DNA from: Variovorax sp037204085
GTDB taxonomy: Bacteria > Pseudomonadota > Gammaproteobacteria > Burkholderiales > Burkholderiaceae_C
Direction: 5' to 3'
NCBI RefSeq assembly: GCF_037204085.1
Contig: NZ_JBBCBW010000021.1
Coordinates: 39,864 to 103,863, forward strand
Length of the DNA: 64,000 bases
Shown: in pieces, positions 25,916-34,443 of the stretch
Numbering within the stretch: the stretch's first letter is position 1
Layout of the letters: the number at the start of each line of letters is the position of its first letter
Made by a program: the position numbers and the translations under genes
Notes under the pieces: generated by a model
Seen by the model: the letters and a program-made list of their open reading frames with translations, nothing else
Database searches by the model: none
Told to the model about the DNA's origin: nothing

Positions 25916-28900
25916 ATGAACAAGATATATCGGAGCATCTGGAATGAGGCGCTGGGCGCGTGGATTGCCGTTTCCGAGAACGCTTCAGCAGGCGGAAAAA
26001 AGAGCCGAAGCGTGGCGGAGGGTTCCGGGGGCAGCGAACCAAGCAGGACGTCCAAGGCCGCGAACCTCTCGAACGCCGCCCTGAATTGGAGTCTGAGGCT
26101 TACTGCGTGGGGGGTCTTGGGACTTCCGGTACTGTTGGCAAGCGAACACTCGATGGCCCAGACATTGGGTACCGGTGGGTTGATGCTGTGTCAATCGAAT
26201 CCAGCCTCGGGTGGGTTCTCATACGGCAGCACCACTTCAGGGACGCTGGATTGCAGTACCGGGGGATTTTCGTTTTTCCTGGGCAACGCGGCCACTACGG
26301 CTGGAGCCACGGGTTCCAGCTCTTCTACCGCATTTGTCCGCGGTGACCCGAACGGCACGCTGACATTGCGTGGAGGCTCCATATTGCTGCAGGGGCCGGC
26401 CACATTCAACTCCAACGCCAATATGGGGAGCAATCGCATCACCAGCCTTGCTGCTGGCACCGCGGGCACTGACGCAGTCAATCTCAACCAGCTCCTGAGT
26501 CTCTCGACGACGACCTCTACGAGTTTGAGTACCACGACCAGTAGTATCAGCAGCCTGTCGACTTCCACGTCAACGGGTCTGAGCACGGCAACCAGTGGCA
26601 TTGCCAGCCTGTCCACCGGCCTGAGCACGACCGGCAGCACCGTGAGCAGCCTGTCGACTTCGACCTCCACGGGCTTGAGCACTGCGACCAGCAGCATCGG
26701 AAGCCTGTCAACGTCCACGTCTACGGGTCTGAGCACCGCGACGAGCAGTATCAGCAGCCTGTCGACTTCGACGTCAACCGGCCTGAGCACAGCGACCAGT
26801 GGCATCTCCAGCCTGTCCACCGGCCTGAGCACGACAGACAGCACCGTGAGCAGCCTGTCGACCTCCACGTCCACGGGCTTGAGCACTGCGACCAGCAGCA
26901 TCGGAAGTCTGTCAACATCCACGTCTACAGGTCTGAGCACCGCGACGAGCAGTATCAGCAGCCTGTCGACTTCGACGTCAACCGGTCTGAGCACAGCGAC
27001 CAGTGGAATCTCGAGCCTCTCGACCAGCCTGAGCACGACCGACAGCGCTGTGAGCAGCCTGTCGACTTCGACGTCAACCGGTCTGAGCACAGCGACCAGC
27101 AGCATCGGAAGCCTGTCAACGTCCACGTCTACGGGTCTGAGCACCGCGACGAGCAGTATCAGCAGCCTGTCGACTTCGACGTCAACCGGCCTGAGCACAG
27201 CGACCAGTGGCATCTCCAGCCTGTCCACCGGCCTGAGCACGACAGACAGCACCGTGGGCAGCCTGTCGACTTCGACCTCCACGGGNNNNNNNNNNNNNNN
27301 NNNNNNNNNNNNNNNNNNNNNNNNNNNNNNNNNNNNNNNNNNNNNNNNNNNNNNNNNNNNNNNNNNNNNNNNNNNNNNNNNNNNNTCGACGTCAACCGGT
27401 CTGAGCACAGCGACCAGCGGCATCTCCAGCCTGTCCACCGGCCTGAGCACGACAGACAGCACAGTGAGCAGCCTGTCGACTTCGACATCCACAGGCCTGA
27501 GCACCGCAACCAGCGGTATCAGCAGCCTGTCTACGGGCCTTGCCAACACGGTCCAGTATGACGATCCAGGCCATACGAGGATCACGCTGGGTGGCGTGGG
27601 GGCGACGGTCCCAGTCACGCTGGCCAATGTGGCCGAGGGCGTGAATCCGACCGATGCGGTGAACTTCGGCCAACTGACATCGCTGTCGACGTCGGCATCC
27701 ACCGGCATTGCCAGCCTGTCCACCGGCCTGAGCACGACCGACAGCACCGTGAGCAGCCTGTCGACTTCGACCTCCACGGGCTTGAGCACTGCGACCAGCA
27801 GCATCGGAAGCCTGTCAACGTCCACGTCTACTGGCCTCAGCACCGCGACGAGCAGTATCAGCAGCCTGTCGACTTCGACGTCAACCGGTCTGAGCACAGC
27901 GACCAGTGGCATCTCCAGCCTGTCCACCGGCCTGAGCACGACAGACAGCACCGTGAGTAGCCTGTCGACTTCCACGTCAACGGGCCTGAGCACGGCCACC
28001 AGCGGTATCTCCAGTCTGTCCACGGGCCTGAGCACTACCGACAGCACCGTGAGCAGCCTGTCGACTTCGACCTCCACGGGCTTGAGCACTGCGACCAGCA
28101 GCATCGGAAGCCTGTCAACGTCCACGTCTACTGGCCTCAGCACCGCGACGAGCGGCATCTCTAGTCTGTCGACTGGCCTGAGCACGACGGACAGCACGGT
28201 AAGTAGCCTGTCGACTTCGACGTCAACAGGGCTAAGCACGGCGACCAGCGGCATCGCCAGTTTGTCCACTGGCCTAAGCACAACGAACAGCACCGTCAGC
28301 AGCCTGTCGACGTCAACGTCCACCGGCATTGCCAGCCTGTCCACCGGACTGAGCACGACTGACAGCACTGTGAGCAGCCTGTCGACTTCGACATCGACCG
28401 GCCTGAGCACCGCCACCAGTGGCATTGCCAGCCTCTCCACGGGCCTGAGCACGACTGACAGCACTGTCAGCAGCTTGTCGACGTCAACGTCCACAGGCCT
28501 GAGCACCGCAACCAGCGGTATCTCCAGCCTGTCCACGGGCCTGAGCACGACCGACAGCACCGTGAGCAGCCTGTCGACGTCGACGTCCACAGGCCTGAGC
28601 ACTGCAACCAGCGGCATTGCCAGCCTGTCCACCGGCCTGGGCACCGCCACCAGTGGTATCTCCAGCTTGTCCACCGGCCTGAGCACGACCGACAGCACTG
28701 TGAGCAGCCTGTCGACGTCGACATCAACGGGCCTGAGCACCGCCACGAGCGGTATCTCCAGCCTGTCCACCGGCTTGAGCACCGCCACCAGTGGCATCTC
28801 CAGCTTGTCCACCGGCCTGAGCACGACCGACAGCACTGTGAGCAGTCTCTCGACCTCGACGTCAACGGGCCTGAGCGCCGCCACAAGCGGTATCTCCAGC

Positions 28901-30004
28901 CTGTCCACCGGCCTGAGCACTACAAACAGCAATGTGAGTAGCCTGAATACGACAGTCAATAACATCCTCGACAAGGGCACCAAGTACTTCCACGCCAATT
29001 CGACTGCGGGTGATTCCAGCGCCAGCGGGCAAGACGCGGTGGCAATCGGACCTCAAGCCAACGCCAGCGGGGCCAATTCCTTCGCGGCCGGTAACGGCGC
29101 ACAAGCTGCGGCCGACGGTGCAGTGGCAATTGGCTTCGGCGCCCAGGCCACGGGGACGAATGCCATCGCGATCGGAAGTGGGGCATTGGCCACTGGCTCC
29201 CAGGCGATCGGCGTCAATTCACGTGCAGGCGGCGGCGGTGTAGCGATAGGCGATAACGCCGACGCAGGTGGCACCGCGCTAAGCCAAGCGCAGAACATTT
29301 CGGTGGGCACGGCCATCGGCTTTGGCGCTGTTGTGCAGCAAAGTGGCGGCGTGGCACTGGGCTCGGGTTCCAGGGCTTCCACGGCAGCGGGGGTGGCTGG
29401 CTTCGTTCCAGGCAGCGCGACCGCGCAACAGGAAGCAGCGATCAAGGCCACCACGAGCACGCAAGCCGCAGTGTCGGTGGGGGACGCGGCAAACGGCCAG
29501 TTTCGCCAGATCACGGGCGTCGCAGCGGGCACTGCCGACAGCGACGCGGCAAACGTGGCGCAGTTGAGAGCTGCATCGAGCGCGGTGGCTGCGAGCAGCG
29601 CTCAGTACGCAACCAATCCGGACGGCACCACCAACTACAGCCACATGACCCTTGGCAATGGCCAAGCGCCCAACGGAACTCGGCTTTCCAATGTGGCGCC
29701 GGGCATCTTGCCGACGGACGCCGTGAACATGTCCCAGTTACGCGAAGTACAAACTTCGGTGGGAAATGTGGCGAAGATCGCCTATAGCGGCATCGCCATG
29801 GCAGGCGCCATGGCTGGCCTTCCGCAGGTAGAACCTGGAAAACAGTTCTCCATCGGGCTGGGGGTGGGCAACTACTCGGGCTACTCGGCAATGGCAATCG
29901 GCGGAAGCGCCCGCATCAACGAGAACGTGGTCATCAAGTTCGGGCTTGGTAAATCGTCTGGCAACAAGGCAATGGTGAATGGAGGCATCGGGTACTCCTG
30001 GTAG
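25916..30004 (+). CDS. Trimeric autotransporter adhesin (YadA-like), interrupted by an assembly gap
   Basis: At least 1362 residues, true length unknown because of 100 N. The N-terminus is an extended signal peptide region (MNKIYRSIWNEALGAWIAVSE) with cleavage near residue 82. From about 195 to 1010 it is an almost pure Ser/Thr/Leu/Gly repeat stalk, broken near 545-590 by a neck-like insert (LANVAEGVNPTDAVNFGQL). YadA-head repeats (AVAIGPQANASG, AIAIGSGALATG) lie at about 1035-1110, followed by a stalk/neck (TRLSNVAPGILPTDAVNMSQL). The ~75-residue trimeric membrane anchor ends in IGYSW. It forms a surface trimer for adhesion. Three DUF2827 genes follow. Having the head modules close to the anchor and the Ser/Thr stalk outermost is unusual. 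Confidence 0.93.
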   Translation: MNKIYRSIWNEALGAWIAVSENASAGGKKSRSVAEGSGGSEPSRTSKAANLSNAALNWSLRLTAWGVLGLPVLLASEHSMAQTLGTGGLMLCQSNPASGGFSYGSTTSGTLDCSTGGFSFFLGNAATTAGATGSSSSTAFVRGDPNGTLTLRGGSILLQGPATFNSNANMGSNRITSLAAGTAGTDAVNLNQLLSLSTTTSTSLSTTTSSISSLSTSTSTGLSTATSGIASLSTGLSTTGSTVSSLSTSTSTGLSTATSSIGSLSTSTSTGLSTATSSISSLSTSTSTGLSTATSGISSLSTGLSTTDSTVSSLSTSTSTGLSTATSSIGSLSTSTSTGLSTATSSISSLSTSTSTGLSTATSGISSLSTSLSTTDSAVSSLSTSTSTGLSTATSSIGSLSTSTSTGLSTATSSISSLSTSTSTGLSTATSGISSLSTGLSTTDSTVGSLSTSTSTXXXXXXXXXXXXXXXXXXXXXXXXXXXXXXXXXXSTSTGLSTATSGISSLSTGLSTTDSTVSSLSTSTSTGLSTATSGISSLSTGLANTVQYDDPGHTRITLGGVGATVPVTLANVAEGVNPTDAVNFGQLTSLSTSASTGIASLSTGLSTTDSTVSSLSTSTSTGLSTATSSIGSLSTSTSTGLSTATSSISSLSTSTSTGLSTATSGISSLSTGLSTTDSTVSSLSTSTSTGLSTATSGISSLSTGLSTTDSTVSSLSTSTSTGLSTATSSIGSLSTSTSTGLSTATSGISSLSTGLSTTDSTVSSLSTSTSTGLSTATSGIASLSTGLSTTNSTVSSLSTSTSTGIASLSTGLSTTDSTVSSLSTSTSTGLSTATSGIASLSTGLSTTDSTVSSLSTSTSTGLSTATSGISSLSTGLSTTDSTVSSLSTSTSTGLSTATSGIASLSTGLGTATSGISSLSTGLSTTDSTVSSLSTSTSTGLSTATSGISSLSTGLSTATSGISSLSTGLSTTDSTVSSLSTSTSTGLSAATSGISSLSTGLSTTNSNVSSLNTTVNNILDKGTKYFHANSTAGDSSASGQDAVAIGPQANASGANSFAAGNGAQAAADGAVAIGFGAQATGTNAIAIGSGALATGSQAIGVNSRAGGGGVAIGDNADAGGTALSQAQNISVGTAIGFGAVVQQSGGVALGSGSRASTAAGVAGFVPGSATAQQEAAIKATTSTQAAVSVGDAANGQFRQITGVAAGTADSDAANVAQLRAASSAVAASSAQYATNPDGTTNYSHMTLGNGQAPNGTRLSNVAPGILPTDAVNMSQLREVQTSVGNVAKIAYSGIAMAGAMAGLPQVEPGKQFSIGLGVGNYSGYSAMAIGGSARINENVVIKFGLGKSSGNKAMVNGGIGYSW
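26500..28950 (+). repeat. Ser/Thr-rich tandem repeats in the adhesin stalk
   Basis: Two in-frame units alternate: an 18-residue (54-base) unit of the form SLSTSTSTGLSTATSxIx and a 14-residue (42-base) unit SLSTGLSTTDSTVS. In the first part three 18-mers and one 14-mer make a 68-residue (204-base) higher-order period seen about four times; later the order is less regular. Copies are nearly identical in DNA, so slippage and recombination are expected. Hydrophobic residues fall at coiled-coil core spacing. Confidence 0.9.
27286..27385. other. Assembly gap of 100 N
   Basis: Exactly 100 N within the adhesin repeats, the conventional length for a gap of unknown size. The reading frame matches on both sides, so the gene is probably intact, but the number of missing repeats is unknown. 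Confidence 0.99.
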
Positions 30005-30138
30005 TTTGCTTCGGGCATCCGGTCCGAACCCACAGTTTGAAAACAGAGACGTCGGCGTGAGTAGCCGCGTCTCGTTTTCGACGTTGCGTGCATCCGGATT
30101 GCGACGAACAATACCCCACACGTCCACCGAAACTCGCC

Positions 30139-31290
30139 ATGCGCATAGGTATTTCGGTTCTCACCCACGCGGGCCAGAACATCTGGGAAAACGGCATAGG
30201 GCAGAACGTTCTGTTCCTCGCCCGGCTGCTGCAGCGCATCGAGTTTGTCGAATCGGTGGTGCTGGTCGATGCGGGCGATCAGCAAGGCATGCCGCCCCAG
30301 GTCAACCTTGCGGCCATGGGCCTTTCTTTGGGGCGTGCCCGCGACCTGACCGACGCCCTCGACGTGGTCATCGAGATGGCGGGTGCACTCGACGTGCAAT
30401 GGTTGTCCTACTTTCGCGCCTGCGGCGGCCGGGTGGTCTATCACTGCGTCGGCCAGCCCTTTGCGGCCCTGGCCGAACCGGTCGTGTTTACCGACAAAGG
30501 CCACTTCAGTCCTTACGAGCGCTGCGATGAAGTCTGGCTGCTGCCCAAGGATGCCGCCTTCGCCCCGATGATGCGGCTGATGCACCGCTGTCCGGTGCAC
30601 GAGGTTGCCTACCTCTGGTCGCCGCAGTTCCTGAACCAGCGCATCGTAGAGGTCGAAGCTGCGGGCCATCGCTTCGGCTACACGCCCCGTACGCGTGCGC
30701 AGCCGGGATTTCGAGTCGCCATCTTCGAACCCAATATCTCGGTGGTGAAGACCTGCACCATCCCGATGCTGATTTGCGACGGTGCCTATCGCGCTGACCG
30801 AGTGGCCGTCACGTCGATGCAGGTGCTCAATACCTTGCACCTCAAGGACCATCCGACCATGCTCTACATGGCGAACTCGCTGGACCTGGTGCGCGAGCAC
30901 AAGGCCGTCTTCCACGGCCGCCACGACTTCGCCGGCTTCATGAGCCAGTTCGCCGATGCCGTGGTTGCCCACCAATGGCAGAACGACCAGAACTACAGCT
31001 ACCTCGATGCGCTGTACGGCAACTACGCGCTGGTGCACAACTCGCCCTGGTTGCGCGATGCCGGCTATTACTACCCTGACTTCGACATTGCCGCCGGGAC
31101 TGACCAGTTGCTGCAGGCCGTGCGAGGCCACGACGCGCAGCTGGAGGACTACCGGGCCAATGCACAGCGTGTGATTGGCGCGCTCGAGCCGGAGCTGGCG
31201 GCCAACGTCGATGTCTATGCGCAGCGACTGCTCAACCTTGTGGGTGGCAACGCGACGTTCCGGGTCGGTGGGCCAAGGCGCGCGGCATGA
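30139..31290 (+). CDS. DUF2827 protein 1 (glycosyltransferase-like)
   Basis: 383 residues from the ATG at 30139, matching the other paralogues. The N-terminal half starts RIGISVLTHAGQNIWENGIGQN. The central motif is IFEPNISVVKTCTIPMLICD. The C-terminal half has VAHQWQNDQNYSYLDALYGNYALVHNS, which resembles the nucleotide-sugar-binding region of GT-B glycosyltransferases (acidic residue, then G-Y-x-LVHN). No signal peptide, so cytosolic. The stop overlaps the start of the second paralogue (ATGA). DUF2827 genes often accompany surface adhesins (recall). A role in glycosylating the adjacent Ser/Thr-rich adhesin is inference. Confidence 0.85.
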   Translation: MRIGISVLTHAGQNIWENGIGQNVLFLARLLQRIEFVESVVLVDAGDQQGMPPQVNLAAMGLSLGRARDLTDALDVVIEMAGALDVQWLSYFRACGGRVVYHCVGQPFAALAEPVVFTDKGHFSPYERCDEVWLLPKDAAFAPMMRLMHRCPVHEVAYLWSPQFLNQRIVEVEAAGHRFGYTPRTRAQPGFRVAIFEPNISVVKTCTIPMLICDGAYRADRVAVTSMQVLNTLHLKDHPTMLYMANSLDLVREHKAVFHGRHDFAGFMSQFADAVVAHQWQNDQNYSYLDALYGNYALVHNSPWLRDAGYYYPDFDIAAGTDQLLQAVRGHDAQLEDYRANAQRVIGALEPELAANVDVYAQRLLNLVGGNATFRVGGPRRAA

Positions 31291-32438
31291 ACGCACTCCA
31301 GAAGCCGGCAGGCGCCATGCCCGACAAGCTCCGCGTCGGCGTTTCCATCTTCATCCGCAAGGGCGAGCAGAGCCTTTGGGAGAACGGCGTCTACCAGAAC
31401 TGCCTGTTCCTGGTGATGCTGCTGATGCGTTCTCCGCGCGTGGCCAGCACGGTGCTGGTGGCGGGCGGCGGCGATGGCGGGCCGGCCGATGCCGCGCAGT
31501 TTCTGGCCGACTCGCCCGTGCCCATCATTGACATGGCCACCGCCGCGCAAGAACTCGACGTGATGATCGAAATGAGCGCGCAGCTCGGGCGCGAATGGGT
31601 GGTGGCCTTCAGGGAGCGGGGCGGCAAGATCGTGTCGATGCGCGTGGGCAACGACTACGTCATCGACATCGAGCGCATGCTGTTCAACAAGCCGCAGGGC
31701 ATGCTTGTTACCTCTGCGCCGTACCACGAGGTATGGACGCTGCCCGAGTACGAAGCATCGTGCAAGCCCTACTTCGAGAGCGTGTTCCGAGCGCCGGTAC
31801 GCCTCATGCCGCACCTCTGGAGCCCGATGGTGCTCGAGCGCGCCATGGCGCGCGCAGGCCACGGAAAGCGCTTCGCGTACGAGCCGGGGCGCAAGCGCTG
31901 GCGCGTGGCCATCTTCGAGCCCAATATCTGCATGGTGAAGACGAGCTTCATTCCAATGCTGGGCTGCGAGGCGGCGCACCGGGCGCAGCCGCGGCTCATC
32001 GACAAGATGAGCGTGTACAACAGCTTTCACTTGAAGGACAAGCCGCTCTTCGTCGGTTTTGCGCAGAGCCTGGACATTGTGCGGCACGGCCTTGCTTCCT
32101 TCGAAGGACGATTTCCGGTGTACCAGGTGATGCCGGGGAGCATCGACTGCGTTTTTGCCCACCATTGGGAAAACGCACAGAACTACGTCTACTACGAAGC
32201 CTTGTATGGCGGTTACCCGTTGATCCACAACTCGCACCTCATTGGCCACTGCGGGTATCGCTATCACGGCTTCGACTGCGAAGAGGGCGGCCTCGCACTG
32301 CGGTGCGCCTTTGCCGAACACGACGCAAACCTGACAACCTATCGCGAAGAGGCGCGTCAACTGATCGCTCGGCTCGACCCCGAGAATGAAGACAACGTGC
32401 GCGTCTACACCGCCGCCATCGAAGGGCTTTACGCATGA
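31287..32438 (+). CDS. DUF2827 protein 2 (glycosyltransferase-like)
   Basis: 383 residues, the same length as its upstream neighbour, with the same landmarks: VGVSIFIRKGEQSLWENGVYQN, then IFEPNICMVKTSFIPML, then FAHHWENAQNYVYYEALYGGYPLIHNS. The EAL-GGYPLIHN string is close to the donor-binding motif of GT4-like enzymes. It carries a short extra N-terminal tail (MNALQKPAGAMPDK). It overlaps by four bases with genes on both sides, so the block is a single translationally coupled operon. The residues differ enough from copy 1 for a distinct acceptor or donor. Confidence 0.85.
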   Translation: MNALQKPAGAMPDKLRVGVSIFIRKGEQSLWENGVYQNCLFLVMLLMRSPRVASTVLVAGGGDGGPADAAQFLADSPVPIIDMATAAQELDVMIEMSAQLGREWVVAFRERGGKIVSMRVGNDYVIDIERMLFNKPQGMLVTSAPYHEVWTLPEYEASCKPYFESVFRAPVRLMPHLWSPMVLERAMARAGHGKRFAYEPGRKRWRVAIFEPNICMVKTSFIPMLGCEAAHRAQPRLIDKMSVYNSFHLKDKPLFVGFAQSLDIVRHGLASFEGRFPVYQVMPGSIDCVFAHHWENAQNYVYYEALYGGYPLIHNSHLIGHCGYRYHGFDCEEGGLALRCAFAEHDANLTTYREEARQLIARLDPENEDNVRVYTAAIEGLYA

Positions 32439-33034
32439 AGGCGCTGAGGCTATTGCTTGCCATTGCCGGCCACACCATCGCGGGCGTGGCGCTGGCCCAG
32501 GGCGTGCTGGTGCCGCAGGCGCCGGCCGCGCCGCCGCAGGACACGCTCACTCGCGCAGCGGCAAGTGTCGGTATCAAGCGGTGCCTGCCGGCCATCACGC
32601 GGCTGGCCGCGCTCTCTGTGCAGGGAAGCCGTAGCCACGACGTGCTGCTCGACTGGGACCGCAAGCGACCCGACGCAGGGCCGATGTTCTCGTTGATCGG
32701 CATCGAATATCCCAACGCCGGCGTGGCCGCATCGATCACCGCAATTCCCGATGAAGCCGGCGCCTGCACTGTGGCAGCGGAGCGCATCTCGGTCGCGCCC
32801 TATACCTGCGCCAGCATTGCCCAGCAGGAGCTGGCGGGCTACAAGATGACGCGCCTGCTCCCCATCTACGCTGTCTACACCGACGACAAAGAGCCGACTT
32901 CCTCGGTGTCGCTGATCGATTCGCCGCCGGGTTGCCTGGTGATTCGGCGCTATGTCGAATACGGCTGGAAGAGCCCTGCTGCTGCCGTTGCGTCACCGGC
33001 GGCACCAGGCACACCGCTCAACAAAACGCGCTGA
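32435..33034 (+). CDS. Small secreted protein within the DUF2827 cluster, unknown
   Basis: 199 residues. A signal peptide spans residues 1-22 (LRLLLAIAGHTIAGVALAQ). The mature part has four cysteines that could form two disulphides (IKRCLPAI, GACTVAA, YTCAS, PGCLVIRRY) and a Pro/Ala/Thr tail. It is translationally coupled to the second DUF2827 gene and followed eight bases later by the third. No family is recognised. It is probably periplasmic or surface-located and linked to adhesin maturation. Confidence 0.7.
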   Translation: MKALRLLLAIAGHTIAGVALAQGVLVPQAPAAPPQDTLTRAAASVGIKRCLPAITRLAALSVQGSRSHDVLLDWDRKRPDAGPMFSLIGIEYPNAGVAASITAIPDEAGACTVAAERISVAPYTCASIAQQELAGYKMTRLLPIYAVYTDDKEPTSSVSLIDSPPGCLVIRRYVEYGWKSPAAAVASPAAPGTPLNKTR

Positions 33035-33041
33035 GAAAGAG

Positions 33042-34169
33042 ATGCAACCCTTGCGCATCGGCATCACCATTGGCCTGCATCATGAGGCCGAAACGCTGTG
33101 GAACAACGGCATCAAGCAGAACGCCGTGTTCCTGGCCGAGGCCTTGAAGCACTGCCCCAGCGTGGAGTCGGTGGTTCTGGTCAACACCACCGCGGTACCG
33201 ATCACGCCCGCCTTGCCGTGGGATCAGGCGCGATGGCCCACGGCGAGCTTCGAGGAGGCCAAGGACAGCGTGAACGTGCTGATCGAACTGGGCGGCCAGA
33301 TCGATGCGGCGCAGACCGACTACCTGAAGCGCCGAGGGGCGCGGCTGGTGTCTTACTGCTGCGGCTGCGAATACGTCCAGGCCATGGAGTCGATGCTGTT
33401 CGGCAAGCCGCTCTGGGGCCAGAACCTTTTCATCAATCAGCGTTACGACGACATCTGGATGGTGCCGCAGGTGGCGAACATCAGCCAGCCGTACTTCGAG
33501 GTGCTGCGCCGCACCGAGGCGCGCGCGGTGCCGTTCGTCTGGAGCCCGGTGTTCGTCGAGGAGCGCAGCCGCGCGTTGCCGCGATCGGGTATTTACCAGC
33601 CGCGCCCCGGGCCGCGCCGGCTCAGCGTGATGGAGCCGAACATCAACGTCGTCAAGTTCTGCCTCTATCCCGTTCTGATCGCCGAAACGGCTTATCGGGC
33701 AAGGCCGGACGCGATCGCACTGTTGCAGGTCACCAATGCCGAACGGCTGGCCAGGGAGAACATGGAGTTCATCACGCTGATGAACCAGCTCGACCTGGTG
33801 CGCGAGCACAAGGCGGTGTTCGTGGGTCGGCACGAGACGCCGGCCTTTCTTGCGCAGAACACCGACATCGTGATCTCCCACCAGTGGGAGAACCCGCTCA
33901 ACTACTTCTACCTGGAGGCGTGCTGGCAGGGCTATGCGCTGGTGCACAACGCGCACCTTTGCGCGGACCTCGGCTACTACTACGAAGGCAATGACGTAGC
34001 CGCCGGCAGTGCGCGGGTGCTGGAAGCCATCGACACGCACGATGAGCAGGCCACGCGCTATCGCGAACGACAGCGCAATCTGATCGAACGATATCTGCCT
34101 GGCAATAGTGTTGCTACCGCGGTTTACGAGACCCTGCTGCTCGAGTTGATGCAGCGTCCCGCCAAGTAA
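33042..34169 (+). CDS. DUF2827 protein 3 (glycosyltransferase-like)
   Basis: 375 residues from the ATG at 33042, preceded by GAGAAAGAG. It shows the same landmarks as the other two: RIGITIGLHHEAETLWNNGIKQN, then MEPNINVVKFCLYPVLIAE, then ISHQWENPLNYFYLEACWQGYALVHNA. Here the segment of about 110-150 is Cys-rich (YCCGCEY), not seen in the other two. It is the last gene of the cluster. The function is inferred only from the GT-B-like C-terminal motif and the adhesin context. Confidence 0.85.
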   Translation: MQPLRIGITIGLHHEAETLWNNGIKQNAVFLAEALKHCPSVESVVLVNTTAVPITPALPWDQARWPTASFEEAKDSVNVLIELGGQIDAAQTDYLKRRGARLVSYCCGCEYVQAMESMLFGKPLWGQNLFINQRYDDIWMVPQVANISQPYFEVLRRTEARAVPFVWSPVFVEERSRALPRSGIYQPRPGPRRLSVMEPNINVVKFCLYPVLIAETAYRARPDAIALLQVTNAERLARENMEFITLMNQLDLVREHKAVFVGRHETPAFLAQNTDIVISHQWENPLNYFYLEACWQGYALVHNAHLCADLGYYYEGNDVAAGSARVLEAIDTHDEQATRYRERQRNLIERYLPGNSVATAVYETLLLELMQRPAK

Positions 34170-34206
34170 GCCGAACCCCGCGTCGCCGACAGATGTATCG
34201 GGTACC

Positions 34207-34227
34207 AGACAATTCTGCAAGTTGTCT
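34207..34227. promoter_or_regulatory. Small inverted repeat between DUF2827 cluster and Crp-type genes
   Basis: AGACAA and TTGTCT form a perfect 6-base inverted repeat around nine bases, 37 bases after the third DUF2827 stop and about 220 before the first Crp-type gene. It is followed by CGCTTTTG and not by a clear T run, so it could be a weak terminator or an operator. The rest of this 274-base gap shows nothing else clear. Confidence 0.25.
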
Positions 34228-34443
34228 AACGCTTTTGTACTAAGAAGCCAAAGGCGCTGCGGCTGCAATTGCTACGACAAGGAAAAACTGCAAAACCTTT
34301 AATGATTCGCCCTTTTTCTCGCAGCCCTATCAGCACATACTCCATTGACCGAGCTTCCTTTACTTTCATAGGATGAGTCGAACTAGGGAGCGAAGAGGAC
34401 GGCATTCATGCGGCACGACCGCGTGGCCAACGGGACCATGTGA

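Noticed and set aside
26500..28950. Regular repeats that could suggest a CRISPR array
   Set aside because: There are no unique spacers, the units are in frame at 54 and 42 bases, and they code for a known adhesin stalk.
26191..28998. 935-residue frame on the reverse strand of the adhesin repeats
   Set aside because: It is an in-phase mirror of the repeats (VDRL, RPVD and similar units) with no signal, domain or start region. The forward frame has a signal peptide, head repeats and an anchor.
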